Shown: piece by piece, positions 63,844 through 64,000 of the stretch
Layout: each line of letters starts with the position of its first letter
Position numbering within the stretch: the stretch's first letter is position 1
DNA from: Pyxidicoccus sp. MSG2
GTDB taxonomy: Bacteria; Myxococcota; Myxococcia; Myxococcales; Myxococcaceae
Direction of reading: 5' to 3'
NCBI RefSeq assembly: GCF_026626705.1
Contig: NZ_JAPNKC010000001.1
Location: 5,908,001-5,972,000 of the forward strand
DNA: 64,000 nucleotides
The notes under the pieces: model-generated
What the model saw: only the letters and a program-made list of their open reading frames with translations
Told to the model about the DNA's origin: nothing
Database searches by the model: none
Program-made: the position numbers and the translations under genes

Positions 63844-64000
63844 ATGGGCTCACGTCGCACGCTGGACTCAAGGCATCCTCCGTTCGTGGTCTCTCCCGCT
63901 CCTTCACCGACCTCCGACCTGGCCGAGCGCGCCTTCACCCGCGCCTCCGGCGCCCTGCTGGTTCCGGGCAATGCCGTTCGGGTCCTCCTCGATGCCGAGG
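63844..64000 (+). CDS. partial gene, possible phospholipase D/cardiolipin synthase family
   Basis: ATG 63844 opens a frame of 52 codons to the window end. The last residues (ALLVPGNAVRVLLDAE) resemble the region before the first HKD motif of cardiolipin-synthase-like proteins, where a sequence such as GN-V-LL-G precedes the helix. The HKD motifs themselves are outside the window, so the call is provisional. GTG starts further in are possible. Confidence 0.45.
   Translation, partial: MGSRRTLDSRHPPFVVSPAPSPTSDLAERAFTRASGALLVPGNAVRVLLDAE

Overview
The window comes from a very GC-rich delta-proteobacterial genome, most likely a Myxococcaceae member (Myxococcus, Corallococcus or Pyxidicoccus). 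The reasons are the dense, strongly GC3-biased coding, two membrane Ser/Thr kinases, a sigma factor paired with a kinase, tandem TIGR02996-type proteins, and lipoprotein AHH-nuclease/Imm11 cassettes of the kind used in myxobacterial kin discrimination. No rRNA, tRNA, CRISPR array, insertion sequence or prophage structural gene was seen.

Layout. 1-676: end of a TRIC-family channel. 706-7764: a minus-strand operon of seven mostly overlapping genes (degenerate Ada/AraC regulator, EamA exporter, PRMT-like methyltransferase, haem-oxygenase-like diiron enzyme fused to a cupin, Rieske protein, HSL-type hydrolase, ATP-grasp ligase). It looks like a compact, undescribed pathway for an amino-acid or dipeptide-derived product. 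7867-8685: an unrecognised divergent gene. 8707-10624: lipoprotein AHH nuclease toxin with Imm11 immunity. 10752-18025: a tightly coupled seven-gene operon combining a MoxR ATPase, a metallopeptidase-like/VWA protein, a radical SAM enzyme and an aminotransferase-fold protein whose expected PLP lysine is arginine. This is the second strong candidate for a new system.

18141-26414: Kelch-like secreted protein, LysR regulator with DoxX, Cys-rich lipoprotein, a signal-less beta-propeller, trxC-pncB, and a D-2-hydroxyacid dehydrogenase. 26483-30872: triple universal stress protein, then three generations of one TIGR02996-type gene: a 33-codon remnant, an intact copy, and a copy broken by a 5-nt insertion. 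30881-36985: PPP phosphatase, kinase with TPRs and its sigma factor, alanine racemase. 37094-38219: small lipoprotein plus soluble partner. 38226-44497: lipid A-type acyltransferase, M1 peptidase lipoprotein, enoyl-CoA hydratase, and a two-headed peptidoglycan hydrolase without a signal peptide. 44587-48759: PRPP synthetase diverging from phosphoribosyltransferase, dienelactone-hydrolase-like, archease-like and hydrolase-OsmC fusion genes, resembling a stress island. 48797-61020: oligoribonuclease, KaiC-like/response-regulator pair, secreted glycosidases, acyl-CoA synthetase, metallo-beta-lactamase-fold enzyme, AraC regulator, small secreted proteins and a second kinase. 61032-63639: a second AHH toxin cassette, whose immunity protein is an Imm11 domain joined to a suppressor-of-fused-like domain. 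The window ends inside a probable phospholipase D-family gene.

Many start codons overlap the preceding stop as ATGA or GTGA, so translational coupling inside operons is common. All functional calls come from reading motifs; no database search was run.
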